Assembly: GCA_028689055.1 (NCBI GenBank)
Contig: JAQTWZ010000005.1
Span: 29,647-93,646, forward strand
Length of the DNA: 64,000 bases
Origin: Sulfurimonas sp.
GTDB taxonomy: Bacteria > Campylobacterota > Campylobacteria > Campylobacterales > Sulfurimonadaceae
Direction of reading: 5' to 3'
Part shown: positions 9,965 to 20,186 of the stretch, piece after piece
How the letters are laid out: every line of letters begins with the position of its first letter
How positions within the stretch are numbered: position 1 is the stretch's first letter
Made by a program: the position numbers and the translations under genes
Notes under the pieces: generated by a model
Seen by the model: the letters and a program-made list of their open reading frames with translations, nothing else
Told to the model about the DNA's origin: nothing
The model's database searches: none

Positions 9965-11293
9965 TTACAATATATAACGAGAGAGATCTTCATTTTCTAC
10001 GACTAAATCAAGTTTTTCATGTACTAATGCAGCTGTGACAATACAATCTTGCCCTTTGTAGCTATCGGCATCAAAACTTATATCTTCTAAAACTTTTTCC
10101 AAAACCGTATGAAGGCGTCTAGCACCAATGTCTTCGGTTATTTCATTGGCACGGTGAGAGAGTTTGGCTATGGCTCGAATAGCTTCATCATCAAAACGCA
10201 GTGTGACTCCTTCTGTCGATAAAAGTGCCTCGTACTGTTTGAGCAAAGAGTTCTGCGTTTGTGTAAGTATGGCATACAGTGTCTCTTCTGTTAGTGCTTC
10301 AAGTTCTACGCGAAGAGGAAATCTTCCTTGAAGCTCAGGAATAAGATCGCTGGGTTTGCTCACATGAAATGCACCTGCGGCGATAAAAAGGATGTGATCT
10401 GTATTGATAACACCATATTTTGTAGTAACGCTACTACCTTCAACTATAGGAAGCAAATCCCTTTGTACACCTTCTTTGCTTGGATCATTTCTACCCTGAG
10501 ATTTTTCACTGAGAGCTATTTTGTCTATCTCATCCAAAAAGATGATACCGCCATTTTCTGCGCGGCGGAGCGCTTCTGCGTTTATGTTTGTCATATCGAG
10601 AAGTTTGTTTGTCGCTTCAAGCTTGAGGATGGATTTTGCATCTCTTACAGTAAGCTCTTTTTTGTTATCTTCTTTGCTCATGGTTGCAAATATTTTGGAA
10701 AAACTCTCTTGGACTTTGGCCATTTCCGGAGGCATATTTGTGTCATTAAATTCGATGTTTACTTTTTCAAGTTGCAGTTGGATGACAGTATCATCCATTT
10801 CGCCGGATTCTACTCTTTCTTCCATTGCGCGAAGAAGATGGGCATAGTCATCTTTTTTACTTTCACTTGCACCAAGAGGAAGAGGCGGAAGGAGATTTTC
10901 TACTATTTTATTGAGGACATAGTTGTCTATTTTCTCTTTGTTTTCTTCTTCTTTTTCGGCTTTTACGATACTGATTGCGTTTACGACAAGATCACGGATC
11001 ATCGACTCTACATCCCGTCCGACAAATCCTACTTCGGTGTATTTGCTAGCTTCGACTTTGATAAATGGTACTTTCATCATTTTTGCCAGTCTTCGGGAGA
11101 TTTCTGTTTTGCCGACACCAGTTGAACCTATCATAAGTATGTTTTTTGGCATGATTTCGTTTTGGAGTTCCAGCGAAAGCTGCATTCTTCTATATCGAGT
11201 TCTAAGGGCTAAAGCTATTGTTTTTTTTGCGTTTTTTTGAGAGATCACATATTGGTCTAAGTATGCAACTATCTCTTTTGGTGTTAAATTCAT
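9965..11293 (-). CDS. hslU: ATP-dependent protease ATPase subunit HslU
   Basis: MNLTPKEIVAYLDQYVISQKNAKK, GSTGVGKTEISRRLAK, IIFLDEIDKIA. Confidence 0.97.
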   Translation of the reverse strand: MNLTPKEIVAYLDQYVISQKNAKKTIALALRTRYRRMQLSLELQNEIMPKNILMIGSTGVGKTEISRRLAKMMKVPFIKVEASKYTEVGFVGRDVESMIRDLVVNAISIVKAEKEEENKEKIDNYVLNKIVENLLPPLPLGASESKKDDYAHLLRAMEERVESGEMDDTVIQLQLEKVNIEFNDTNMPPEMAKVQESFSKIFATMSKEDNKKELTVRDAKSILKLEATNKLLDMTNINAEALRRAENGGIIFLDEIDKIALSEKSQGRNDPSKEGVQRDLLPIVEGSSVTTKYGVINTDHILFIAAGAFHVSKPSDLIPELQGRFPLRVELEALTEETLYAILTQTQNSLLKQYEALLSTEGVTLRFDDEAIRAIAKLSHRANEITEDIGARRLHTVLEKVLEDISFDADSYKGQDCIVTAALVHEKLDLVVENEDLSRYIL

Positions 11294-11304
11294 GGCTTAT
11301 TTTC

Positions 11305-11835
11305 CTAAAGAGTAAGGATTTTGATGTTGTGGTTTGTGTAGATGCACAGATCTGCTGCGATAGTAAGGCTCTCTCGTACAAGTTCCTCTTCATCGAGTGA
11401 AGCATGTTTTTTGAGTGCGCGCGCTGCTGCAATAGCATAATTGCCACCGCTTCCGATAGAAGCTATTGCACCATCTTCCGGCTCAACTACATCACCATTT
11501 CCTGTAAGAATAAAAATATGTTCGTTGTTAAGGACGATCATCATGGCTTCAAGTCTGCGAAGAACTTTATCTTTTCTCCAAGCTTTGGAAAATTCTATAA
11601 CAGACTTGAGAAGATCACCTTTTTTATTTTCTAAAAATTGTTCAAACATTTCAAAGAGGTTAAATGCATCCGCCGTACTTCCGGCAAAACCCGCGAGAAT
11701 CTTGCCGTTGTGAAGTGTCCGAATTTTTGTCGCATTGCCTTTGAGGATAGAGCTCCCAAATGTAACTTGTCCATCACCACCTATAACAGCTTTGTTTTTG
11801 CCTTTATAGGCAAGTATGGTTGTTGCATCAAACAT
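11305..11835 (-). CDS. hslV: ATP-dependent protease subunit HslV
   Basis: [28 protein letters not shown]-terminal Thr protease fold, adjacent to hslU. Confidence 0.96.
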   Translation of the reverse strand: MFDATTILAYKGKNKAVIGGDGQVTFGSSILKGNATKIRTLHNGKILAGFAGSTADAFNLFEMFEQFLENKKGDLLKSVIEFSKAWRKDKVLRRLEAMMIVLNNEHIFILTGNGDVVEPEDGAIASIGSGGNYAIAAARALKKHASLDEEELVRESLTIAADLCIYTNHNIKILTL

Positions 11836-11837
11836 TC

Positions 11838-12284
11838 CTATTCGCCTTGGATATCCACATGAAGTGTTGCATGAATGCCATGACCGAGTTTGAGGTCTAG
11901 CTCATGTTCACCAACTGTTTTGATAGCAACTTTATCTATGATGTGTTTTTTATCTATCTCAATTCCGTGTTGCTCAAGGAGTGCATGAGCTACTTCATCT
12001 TTTGTGATTGAACCAAAAAGATGGCCATTGTCACCTATAGGTTTCGTAATGATTATCTCTGCTTTATCTAACTTCACTGCGAGAGCTTTCAGCGTTGTAA
12101 TCTCATCCGCCAAATCTTTTGCTTTTTGTGCTTCATCAGCAGCATGTTGTGCTAATATCTCCGTTGTTGCATGTTTTGCAAAGCCTTTTGCTATAAGAAA
12201 GTTTTTGCCATATCCGTCTTTTACTTCTTTAACTTCACCGACTTTTCCTAAACTTTTTACATCTTTTGTAAGTAGTACTTTCAA
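11838..12284 (-). CDS. rplI: 50S ribosomal protein L9
   Basis: [36 protein letters not shown]. Confidence 0.96.
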   Translation of the reverse strand: MKVLLTKDVKSLGKVGEVKEVKDGYGKNFLIAKGFAKHATTEILAQHAADEAQKAKDLADEITTLKALAVKLDKAEIIITKPIGDNGHLFGSITKDEVAHALLEQHGIEIDKKHIIDKVAIKTVGEHELDLKLGHGIHATLHVDIQGE

Positions 12285-12302
12285 TTTTATTCCTTTTTTT
12301 TC

Positions 12303-12333
12303 TTCTAAAAAAAGAGAGAATTATCTCTCTTTT
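12303..12333 (-). terminator. Rho-independent terminator of the FTR-rhodanese gene
   Basis: Perfect 10-bp stem aaaagagaga/tctctctttt (12310-12319/12324-12333), 4-nt loop, U-run on the minus strand; overlaps the stop codon. Confidence 0.7.
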
Positions 12334-13058
12334 GGTCCGCCATAAGAAACGATACCATGTGTGAGGTTTCCGACTTTTGTATAGCCCATATCACCCAAAA
12401 TTCTTGCACAGTGTGCAGAACGGCTGCCTACATGACAATAAAGAATGATATTTTCATTTTTGTCAAGTTTTGCTTCATCTAAAGTTTGGAAGAAACTGCT
12501 CGTAGGAACAAGTGCATCTGCACCGCTAATATGACCCATCATCCACTCCATATGTTCACGGACATCGACGATTTTAAAGTCAACCATACCAAGATCACGT
12601 GCTTCGATAAGTGCAATAAGTTCATCTCCATCGATCTCTCTTTGGCTCACAAGAACTTGACACTCTTCTTTTGTAAGTCCGCGTGAGTGCGTATGAACGA
12701 CCTCTTCCATACCGAGTTCGATGCGTTTTGCAGCTGCAAACGCAGGCGTACAAAAGATCTGACAGTGACATACGCCTTCGTCAGGTATCTCATGTTCTAG
12801 TGCCGGTTTACATGGGCAGATTCTATCTTCAACACTTCTTGGTTTTTCATCTACCACTTCAACCATAAAACAAGGACAAAAGCGTTTGTTATACATCATC
12901 TTGTTTCTAGCAAGACCCATCTGTACACCTTCGTTTATCTCTGTTTGAGGATTGTATTCCCAGTTAAACTGCTTGATAACTTTGTCTGTAAACTTAATCG
13001 TTTTTTGCATCTCTTCTTGAAATTCAGGAGAGTTCATATCGATTTTAATGATGCTCAT
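12321..13058 (-). CDS. Ferredoxin-thioredoxin reductase catalytic-domain/rhodanese fusion protein
   Basis: CPC...CPC...CHC cysteine triad (FTR beta-like) followed by rhodanese domain with YCHVGSRS active-site loop. Confidence 0.88.
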   Translation of the reverse strand: MSIIKIDMNSPEFQEEMQKTIKFTDKVIKQFNWEYNPQTEINEGVQMGLARNKMMYNKRFCPCFMVEVVDEKPRSVEDRICPCKPALEHEIPDEGVCHCQIFCTPAFAAAKRIELGMEEVVHTHSRGLTKEECQVLVSQREIDGDELIALIEARDLGMVDFKIVDVREHMEWMMGHISGADALVPTSSFFQTLDEAKLDKNENIILYCHVGSRSAHCARILGDMGYTKVGNLTHGIVSYGGPKER

Positions 13059-13075
13059 TTTGTCTTCCTTTGTAT

Positions 13076-14320
13076 TTATTTTTTTAAGTGATTTCTTTTT
13101 TTACCGGCGATAATTCTTCTAAGCGCATTGAGTCTGATAAAACCTTCTGCATCTTTTTGATTATACACTTCATCTTCTTCAAATGTTGAATGCGCTTCAG
13201 AATAGAGAGACATATCTGATTCGCGACCTACAACTTCTACATTTCCTTTGTAAAGTTTGAGTTTTACAGTTCCTTGAACATATTTTTGCGTAATATCAAT
13301 CGCTGCTTGCATCATCTCTCTCTCTGGCGTAAACCAGAAACCGTTATAGATAAGTTCCGCATATTTTGAAATCATTGAGTCTTTCATATGTGCTTCTTCA
13401 CGGTCGAGACAAATTGATTCTATTGCACGGTGTGCTTTGAGCATGATAGTCCCGCCCGGTGTTTCATAACATCCACGCGCTTTCATACCTACAAAACGGT
13501 TTTCTACGATATCAACGCGCCCAATTCCGTGTTTGTTTCCATATTCGTTTAAAGTTCTCAAAAGAGTAGCAGGAGACATCTCTATACCATTGACTGAGAT
13601 AGGATCGCCATTTTTGTATCCTATCGTAATGTACTCTTTTTCATCAGGAGCATTCTCAGGAGAGTTACTCCAAAGCCACATTGACTCTTCTGGCTCATTC
13701 ATAGGGTTTTCTAAGTGTAATCCTTCATACGAAATATGAAGAAGATTGGCATCCATAGAGTAAGGACTTACGGTAGGATTGCCGTTTGCATCTAAATGTT
13801 TTTGGTCTATTTTAATGCCATGTTCTCTTGCATATGCTAAAAGTTTTTCTCTTGAGTTTAAGTCCCACTCTCTCCAAGGTGCAATAACAGTGATATCGGG
13901 ATTTAGACCTAAATAACCAAGTTCAAATCTTACCTGATCGTTCCCTTTTCCTGTAGCACCGTGACTTACTGCATCCGCACCCATCTTCTTTGCAATCTCA
14001 ATCTGTTTTTTAGCGATGAGAGGTCTCGCAATAGAAGTTCCAAGGAGATACTCACCTTCATAAATAGCGTTTGCTCTAAACATAGGAAAAACATACTCTT
14101 TTACAAACTCTTCTTGTACATCAAGAATAAAAATATTTTCAGGTTTGATACCGTTGTCAAGTGCTTTTTGACGTGCCGGTGCAACATCTTCGCCCTGTCC
14201 TAAATCTGCTGTAAAGGTAATAACTTCAGCTTTGTACTCATCTTGTAGCCACTTCAAAATAACACTTGTATCAAGTCCGCCTGAATATGCTAAAACTACT
14301 TTTTTGACTTCTTTTTTCAT
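13076..14320 (-). CDS. argG: Argininosuccinate synthase
   Basis: [33 protein letters not shown]. Confidence 0.97.
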   Translation of the reverse strand: MKKEVKKVVLAYSGGLDTSVILKWLQDEYKAEVITFTADLGQGEDVAPARQKALDNGIKPENIFILDVQEEFVKEYVFPMFRANAIYEGEYLLGTSIARPLIAKKQIEIAKKMGADAVSHGATGKGNDQVRFELGYLGLNPDITVIAPWREWDLNSREKLLAYAREHGIKIDQKHLDANGNPTVSPYSMDANLLHISYEGLHLENPMNEPEESMWLWSNSPENAPDEKEYITIGYKNGDPISVNGIEMSPATLLRTLNEYGNKHGIGRVDIVENRFVGMKARGCYETPGGTIMLKAHRAIESICLDREEAHMKDSMISKYAELIYNGFWFTPEREMMQAAIDITQKYVQGTVKLKLYKGNVEVVGRESDMSLYSEAHSTFEEDEVYNQKDAEGFIRLNALRRIIAGKKRNHLKK

Positions 14321-14479
14321 ATAAAAAACCCTTTGCTAGAGAAATAATTGACGCGATTATAACGAAAAAGAGGTGAGGGAATACTTATAAAGAATGAATT
14401 CTGTGAGTGTATGAAAAAATATTTAAGAGAGTGTAGCAAAACTAAGCAGAAAAAAAGTGGTTGATTCAAAGGAGTCTAT

Positions 14480-14869
14480 TTACCCCTTGGAATCAAATAA
14501 TATGCCTGTAACTTCTTGCATTTTAGGTAAAAAATCTGCAGCTTGTTCGGCTGGAAATCTTCGTATCATTTTGTTTGTTTGGGCTTCGATAACAGAGACA
14601 TAAAAAATATCGTTTGTATCTACACCAAATTTGAGATTTGTGTTCATTGGAGCCATTGCTTTGTTGAGGTCATCTACCAAATCTTGCACTTTTTCTTTTG
14701 AATCTATTTTATTCATATGAACAGTAGCATCTTCTTTTTGCATCTGTTTTACAACATCAACTTTTTGGGTTTGTTGAACCTGTTGTTGTGCCTGTTGTGC
14801 TCGTCCTTGAGCCTCGCTTGAAGCTATCTGTGATTGTTGCTGTCTTGCAACATTTGCTATGCCATCCAT
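14480..14869 (-). CDS. flaG: FlaG family flagellar protein
   Basis: C-terminal DLNKAMAPMNTNLKFGVDTNDIFYVSVIEAQTNKMIRRFPAEQAADFLPKMQEVTGILFDSKG. Confidence 0.85.
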   Translation of the reverse strand: MDGIANVARQQQSQIASSEAQGRAQQAQQQVQQTQKVDVVKQMQKEDATVHMNKIDSKEKVQDLVDDLNKAMAPMNTNLKFGVDTNDIFYVSVIEAQTNKMIRRFPAEQAADFLPKMQEVTGILFDSKG

Positions 14870-14984
14870 GACTTACTCCTATCTAAAGAATATTATTACA
14901 CTTTAAATCGACATAAAAATAAATAACTTTAATACAAAATATGTAAAATTTACAAATAATTAACTTTATGCTACCCTTGCGTTT

Positions 14985-16190
14985 ATGAAAACATACAGAG
15001 AACTCCTTGCAAACGAACCTTTACTCAAAAGACTCTCCTCTATACAACTCATCGTTTATTTTGGTGCTTGGTTTTCCAATGTGGCTATTTATACACTTCT
15101 TTTGAGTATGAATGTCTCAGCCGAAGTTGTTGCGTTTACTGCGATGATTCATTTTGCTTCAGGGATTGTTCAAGCGCCTTTTTCTGGAAGTATTATCGAT
15201 AAAGTAAAACCAAAAAAGTTGATGCTTTGGTTGATTTTTTTGGAGATGAGTACAACTTTTTTCCTTGTTTTTATTACAGAGCTCTCAGATTTGTGGTTGC
15301 TTTATATTCTTATTTTTATCAAGATGGCGGCGGCAAGTTTTTATTTTACAAGTGAAATGTCACTGCTTCCAAAAATACTTAGTGCTGCAAATCTACAAAA
15401 AGCAAATGAACTGCACTCTATTATCTGGTCTCTTTCATATACGCTGGGCATGGCGGTGAGCGGTTTTGTCGTTTATCTACTTGGAGTGAAGATGGCGTTT
15501 ATCCTTGACGGATTTATTCTTATGGCTGCGTTTTTTCTTTTTTATCGCATCGATATCCGAGTCGAACTTCAAGAAACGCAAGAAAATCTTTTAATAATGA
15601 TGCAAGATACTTTTACCTATCTCAAAAAATATCCTCATGCGATGCACCTGATGTTTTTGCACGCTTTTGTTGGTTTGACTGCGTTTGATGCGCTTGTAGC
15701 TTTGATGGTGGATGCATACTACGCAAGTATCATAGCCACATCACTTGCGCTTGGTTTACTCCATGCCAGTCGGGCTATCGGTCTAGTTATCGGACCTGTT
15801 TTGATGCGAAATTGGGTAAACAACAAGCGACTTGTTTATATCTTTATCGCACAGGCTTTGGCTATCTGGCTTTGGGCGTATGTTATGCAAAATTTTTATC
15901 TCTCTATAGCTGCAAGTGTGGTAGTGGGGTTTTTTACGACAACACTCTGGTCTTACACTTATACACTCTTACAAAAAAATATCGACAAAAAATATTACGG
16001 TCGTATAGTCGCTTATAATGATATGCTTTTTCTCTCTGTAGCTGCGTTTACATCCTATATGATAGGGTATCTTGCCACACTCACATATTCTTTGGGGTTT
16101 ATTACTTTTCTTATCGGTTTGGGTTTTGCTTTGGGAGCAATCTATTATCGCTGGATATATAAAACACAAAACATAGGTGATGTGCAATGA
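14985..16190 (+). CDS. MFS transporter
   Basis: 401 aa, about 12 hydrophobic segments, MFS-like arrangement. Confidence 0.8.
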   Translation: MKTYRELLANEPLLKRLSSIQLIVYFGAWFSNVAIYTLLLSMNVSAEVVAFTAMIHFASGIVQAPFSGSIIDKVKPKKLMLWLIFLEMSTTFFLVFITELSDLWLLYILIFIKMAAASFYFTSEMSLLPKILSAANLQKANELHSIIWSLSYTLGMAVSGFVVYLLGVKMAFILDGFILMAAFFLFYRIDIRVELQETQENLLIMMQDTFTYLKKYPHAMHLMFLHAFVGLTAFDALVALMVDAYYASIIATSLALGLLHASRAIGLVIGPVLMRNWVNNKRLVYIFIAQALAIWLWAYVMQNFYLSIAASVVVGFFTTTLWSYTYTLLQKNIDKKYYGRIVAYNDMLFLSVAAFTSYMIGYLATLTYSLGFITFLIGLGFALGAIYYRWIYKTQNIGDVQ

Positions 16191-16441
16191 TGACTTTTGC
16201 AGTTCTTGGCGGATTTCTTCTCAATATCGGTGCGTTTTTGACTTACAAAGGCAAAATTTATCAGGCGGTCATCGTCTATCTTTTTGCCGATATTTGCTGG
16301 ATAGTTATGGCGTATGAAAGAAATGATTATATCGGTTCGTTTTTTATCATTACGGGAACTACATTTGGCTTTTTGGCTTATCTGAAGATGCAACGTGGAG
16401 AGATGAACAAAAGCCTCAATAAGGAAGAAAATGATTTATAA
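16187..16441 (+). CDS. Small membrane protein
   Basis: 84 aa, overlaps the MFS gene by 4 nt, hydrophobic segments. Confidence 0.6.
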   Translation: MMTFAVLGGFLLNIGAFLTYKGKIYQAVIVYLFADICWIVMAYERNDYIGSFFIITGTTFGFLAYLKMQRGEMNKSLNKEENDL

Positions 16442-16703
16442 CTCAAGTATAGGTGCGATAGAACTCTCAAATCTTACAAGACTTTATCCTGCAGTCGTCG
16501 TAGATATGCATGGGGAAGTGGCGGAGATGAGTTTGGAATGGACGGAGCTTTACGGTGATAAAGTAAAACTTTTGAAATATATACTCGTTTTTGACTACAC
16601 AAAACCCGGTGAAGATGTAAAAAACAAAAAAGTTTTGGAGTTTAAAACAAAAGAGGCACTCATCGCGACGATGCAAGAGGTAGCACAATTTTTTCAAGAG
16701 TGA
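16431..16703 (+). CDS. Hypothetical protein
   Basis: 90 aa, overlaps the preceding ORF, same strand. Confidence 0.55.
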   Translation: MIYNSSIGAIELSNLTRLYPAVVVDMHGEVAEMSLEWTELYGDKVKLLKYILVFDYTKPGEDVKNKKVLEFKTKEALIATMQEVAQFFQE

Positions 16704-17174
16704 TTTCAAAAAACGAGACGTGTTTTCATTACTGTTTATGATTTTTGAGATAATTAGTCACCTCTGAAAAATGCAATCCTTATTATCAGTATTTCTGCGG
16801 AATGAATGACTATTAAGCAAAACTGCCATGTGACGCGACAGAACTTGTAAAGTTTCGTAAGTGTATAGGTTAAGATGAAGTCGATATTATTTTTGGAGTC
16901 AGTGTTGCATGGTAAGCTGGTAATCAAGATCATTAACCGTTTTATGCGAGTGTTGCTTCAAAAGAGAACTTCACACAATAAGGTCTATTCACTTCATTAG
17001 TGTTTGATTATCAGAGTGTGGCAAAACTCATTCGATGCTTCTTTAGGAATTGGAATGTGACAAGTAGAAATTCAAAATATAGGACTCTGCTTTACGCTTG
17101 AAATGAACTTGAAATCTTGTTTTTCAGGGGCGACTAACTACGCAGTAGCACAATTTCCGCAGGAGGAACATTAC

Positions 17175-17203
17175 AGTCACTGCGAGCGTAGCGCGGCAGT
17201 CTC
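17175..17203. repeat. Dispersed-repeat-like element (GTCA[TC]TGCGAGCGTAGCGCGGCA[GA]TCTC family)
   Basis: agtcactgcgagcgtagcgcggcagtctc; imperfect palindrome resembling a short repeat seen in many bacterial genomes. Confidence 0.5.
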
Positions 17204-17271
17204 TTTTGGAGGTTTTTTGTAGTGAAGAGTGCTATAATAAAAGTAGAAAAATAATGTTTCGGAGGTCTCTT

Positions 17272-18669
17272 ATGGTTCATGTGACATCGTATGGAGCGGC
17301 GCAGGGTGTGACGGGTTCTTGCCATTTGTTGAAGATAGGTTCGATTAGGATTTTGGTGGATTGTGGTCTTTTTCAGGGAGAGGGTGCGACTGAAAAAAAC
17401 TATGCGCCTTTTGCGTTTGATGTAGCAAAAATAAACTATCTCATCTTGACACATGGGCATCTTGATCACATAGGGAGAGTCGCAAAGCTTGTCAAAAATG
17501 GTTTTCATGGCACTATCATAGCGACACAACCGACAAAAGAGATAGCAAAAATCATGCTCCTAGACAGTGCGAAGATACTCAAAGAAGAGTACAAAACACT
17601 CCGAAAAAAAGCCCGTAGAAGAGGGGAGGAAGAGAATATACTTGAGCCTCTTTACACAGAAGAAGATGTACACAATGTTTTTGCAAAAAATTGGCATACT
17701 TTGGAGTATTTTGCTGCGTTTAAGCTCAAACAACATATCGTAGTCACGCTTGCAAACGCAGGTCATATACTCGGAAGTGCTTTTGCTATGATAGATGCTC
17801 ATGATGAGGGAAAATACAAACGCATCGTTTTTTCGGGTGATTTGGGCAGTCCAAACCGACTCATCATAGAAAATCCCAATAAGCTTGATAGGGCAAATAT
17901 ACTCTATCTTGAATCCACATACGGAGACAGAGTACACAAGCCGCTTGAGCAGAGCATACAAGAGTTCAAAGAAGCGGTGCAGAGTACACTCAAACGCGAT
18001 GGAAATGTCATCATCCCTTCTTTTGCCCTTGAGAGAACGCAGGAGATACTTTGGCTTTTGCATGAGATGCATGACAATGGCGAGTTGCCAAAATGCAGAG
18101 TTTTTTTGGACTCTCCGCTTGCTATAAAAGCGACGGAACTTTACAACAAATATCCTCTGCATCTGAGTGATGAACTCGAATATTATGATGGAGGCGGGAG
18201 CAATCCCTTCTCTTTTTCGTGGCTCGAACCTACGCCTACGACAGATCAGTCTATGGCGATAAACAGTGTCAAAGAGCGCTCTATCATCATCGCAGGAAGT
18301 GGGATGTGTAGTGGAGGGCGCATCATGCACCATCTCAAACACAGACTATGGAACCCCAACAATTCTATCGTTTTTGTAGGATTTCAAGTTGGGGGAACGC
18401 TTGGGCGTGCTATTATTGATGGTGCAAAATTTGTCAATATATATGCAGAAGAGATTATCGTCAAAGCACAGATTTTTACTATCAACGGTTTTTCAGCTCA
18501 TGCAGACCAACATGAGCTACTTCAATGGATAGGCGGTGCGGAAGATATCAGTACGCTTTGTTTGGTGCACGGCGAATTGGATAAGATGGAGATTTTTGCC
18601 AAAGCTATACATGAGCACTTTGGATATGAAGCTCTTATCGTTGAGCCAAATGTCACACTTACTTTATAG
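17272..18669 (+). CDS. MBL-fold/beta-CASP ribonuclease family protein
   Basis: LTHGHLDHIGR, beta-CASP motifs (IIPSFALERTQEIL, GSGMCSGGRIMHHLK, INGFSAHADQ); ggagg RBS upstream of ATG 17272. Confidence 0.9.
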   Translation: MVHVTSYGAAQGVTGSCHLLKIGSIRILVDCGLFQGEGATEKNYAPFAFDVAKINYLILTHGHLDHIGRVAKLVKNGFHGTIIATQPTKEIAKIMLLDSAKILKEEYKTLRKKARRRGEEENILEPLYTEEDVHNVFAKNWHTLEYFAAFKLKQHIVVTLANAGHILGSAFAMIDAHDEGKYKRIVFSGDLGSPNRLIIENPNKLDRANILYLESTYGDRVHKPLEQSIQEFKEAVQSTLKRDGNVIIPSFALERTQEILWLLHEMHDNGELPKCRVFLDSPLAIKATELYNKYPLHLSDELEYYDGGGSNPFSFSWLEPTPTTDQSMAINSVKERSIIIAGSGMCSGGRIMHHLKHRLWNPNNSIVFVGFQVGGTLGRAIIDGAKFVNIYAEEIIVKAQIFTINGFSAHADQHELLQWIGGAEDISTLCLVHGELDKMEIFAKAIHEHFGYEALIVEPNVTLTL

Positions 18670-18981
18670 TGGCTGCGTTTCTTCGTAGCACAACTCTTTT
18701 GCACAGTACCAGTCTGCTATAGCTTGATCGTTGTACTGATACTCTCTTTGGTTTGGCGGGATGACGCTGTTTCTGAGTTTGGAACGGACGATACCCATGA
18801 CGATAAAACTGAGCAAAAGTGATAAAAGTGCCAAGAAAAAATCATACAAATACCAGATGATAAAAAAAACTCCAAATGTCGTGAACTGTAAAAATACTCT
18901 GAGTATAAAAGAGAGTAATCTACACTTTTTGGTATGCAATTTCGGTGTCGGTTCTAAGAGATAAATAGTCTCTGTGTGCAT
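18664..18981 (-). CDS. Hypothetical membrane protein
   Basis: 105 aa, two hydrophobic segments; convergent with the MBL gene. Confidence 0.5.
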   Translation of the reverse strand: MHTETIYLLEPTPKLHTKKCRLLSFILRVFLQFTTFGVFFIIWYLYDFFLALLSLLLSFIVMGIVRSKLRNSVIPPNQREYQYNDQAIADWYCAKELCYEETQPL

Positions 18982-19004
18982 CGTAATCTTCCTTTGTGTC
19001 GCGT

Positions 19005-20174
19005 TTAGTAATAGACGGCGATGATAGCAAACGCAAGAAAAAACATCAGGTGTGAGAGACCTTCAAAATAGTTCGTCTGCCCTTCGTCCGTCGTCTTCCA
19101 AGCCAAAATGATAGTGAGAATAAGCGCGCCAATCTCCAAAGGATTGAAATCAAGAGTGAAACGTATATCGCTCATGTACGCAAGCCCCATAAGTATCGGA
19201 ACGGTGAGCAGGATGGATACGGTAGAAGCACCCATAGCGATGTTGACAACTCTTTGTATTTCATCATTTTTTGCCGCTTTGATGGCGGTGACTATCTCTG
19301 GAGAAACTGCGACGATAGCGATAATAAGCCCTGACAAACCTGCAGAGATACCATACTCTTTGGCGAGTTTGATACCATCGATGGCAAAAATTTCCGCACC
19401 AAAAGCGATAATGGCGATAAATAAAAATATCGAAGCGATAAGCCCAAAAATATTGAATTTTTCAAAAATATAGTCATCTTCGTCTTGCGTTTGTATCTCT
19501 AAGTTTTCTTTTGCCATCTTGCGTTTGAGACGAAAAATCCTGCTTCTAGCCGTCTGCTTGAAAAAGTGTGTATGCGTTTTTGTTTGAAATACGAGGATAA
19601 CAAAATAAAAAAGTATCAATAGAGCGGCAATAGCAATAGAAGCATCCTCGATAACACTAGGCTCATGAGCGCCCGAGCTTAGAACTCCCGGAACCAAAAG
19701 AGCGGCGGCTGTGACAAAAAGTATCGTCGTATAGGCACTTGAAGTCTCTTTGTTGTGTTCTTGTTCGGTAAAACGCAGTCCACCCAAAAAGACGGCAAGC
19801 CCCAAAAGGACATTCATATCTACGATGACGGCAGAGATAATCCCGCCTTTGACAGTTTCTATCACCTCTGGATTTGTCATGGCTTGAAGTAGAATGACAT
19901 ACAAAAGAATAATCTCAACAACAACCGCGCTGAGTGTAAGTACAAAACTGCCATAAGGTTCTTGAAGTCGCTCTGATAAAATCTCCGCCACTTCAGAGAC
20001 GGTGAGGGAGAGTGAACCTATCCCGATAGCGGCAAAAAGCGTCGCCATGCCCCCTTGTCCAAGTTTGTGAAAATAAAACGCAACTAAAATGGTTGTTACC
20101 CCTAAAAATATATCCCAGTAGTCTTCAACAAAATATTTGAGTTTTTTGTTTTCTTTTTGAATGGTGTCGCTCAT
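19005..20174 (-). CDS. ChaA-like Ca2+(Na+)/H+ antiporter
   Basis: Repeated CaCA-type alpha repeats (EPYGSFVLTLSAVVVEIILLYVILL; GLSGLIIAIVAVSPEIVTAIKAA). Confidence 0.85.
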   Translation of the reverse strand: MSDTIQKENKKLKYFVEDYWDIFLGVTTILVAFYFHKLGQGGMATLFAAIGIGSLSLTVSEVAEILSERLQEPYGSFVLTLSAVVVEIILLYVILLQAMTNPEVIETVKGGIISAVIVDMNVLLGLAVFLGGLRFTEQEHNKETSSAYTTILFVTAAALLVPGVLSSGAHEPSVIEDASIAIAALLILFYFVILVFQTKTHTHFFKQTARSRIFRLKRKMAKENLEIQTQDEDDYIFEKFNIFGLIASIFLFIAIIAFGAEIFAIDGIKLAKEYGISAGLSGLIIAIVAVSPEIVTAIKAAKNDEIQRVVNIAMGASTVSILLTVPILMGLAYMSDIRFTLDFNPLEIGALILTIILAWKTTDEGQTNYFEGLSHLMFFLAFAIIAVYY

Positions 20175-20186
20175 AACGTGTTTCCC

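Noticed and set aside
10328-11125. 265-aa + strand ORF
   Set aside because: Antisense to hslU, Phe/Cys-rich translation typical of a shadow ORF; no recognisable domain
17560-18342. 260-aa - strand ORF
   Set aside because: Antisense to the well-supported MBL/beta-CASP gene; shadow ORF
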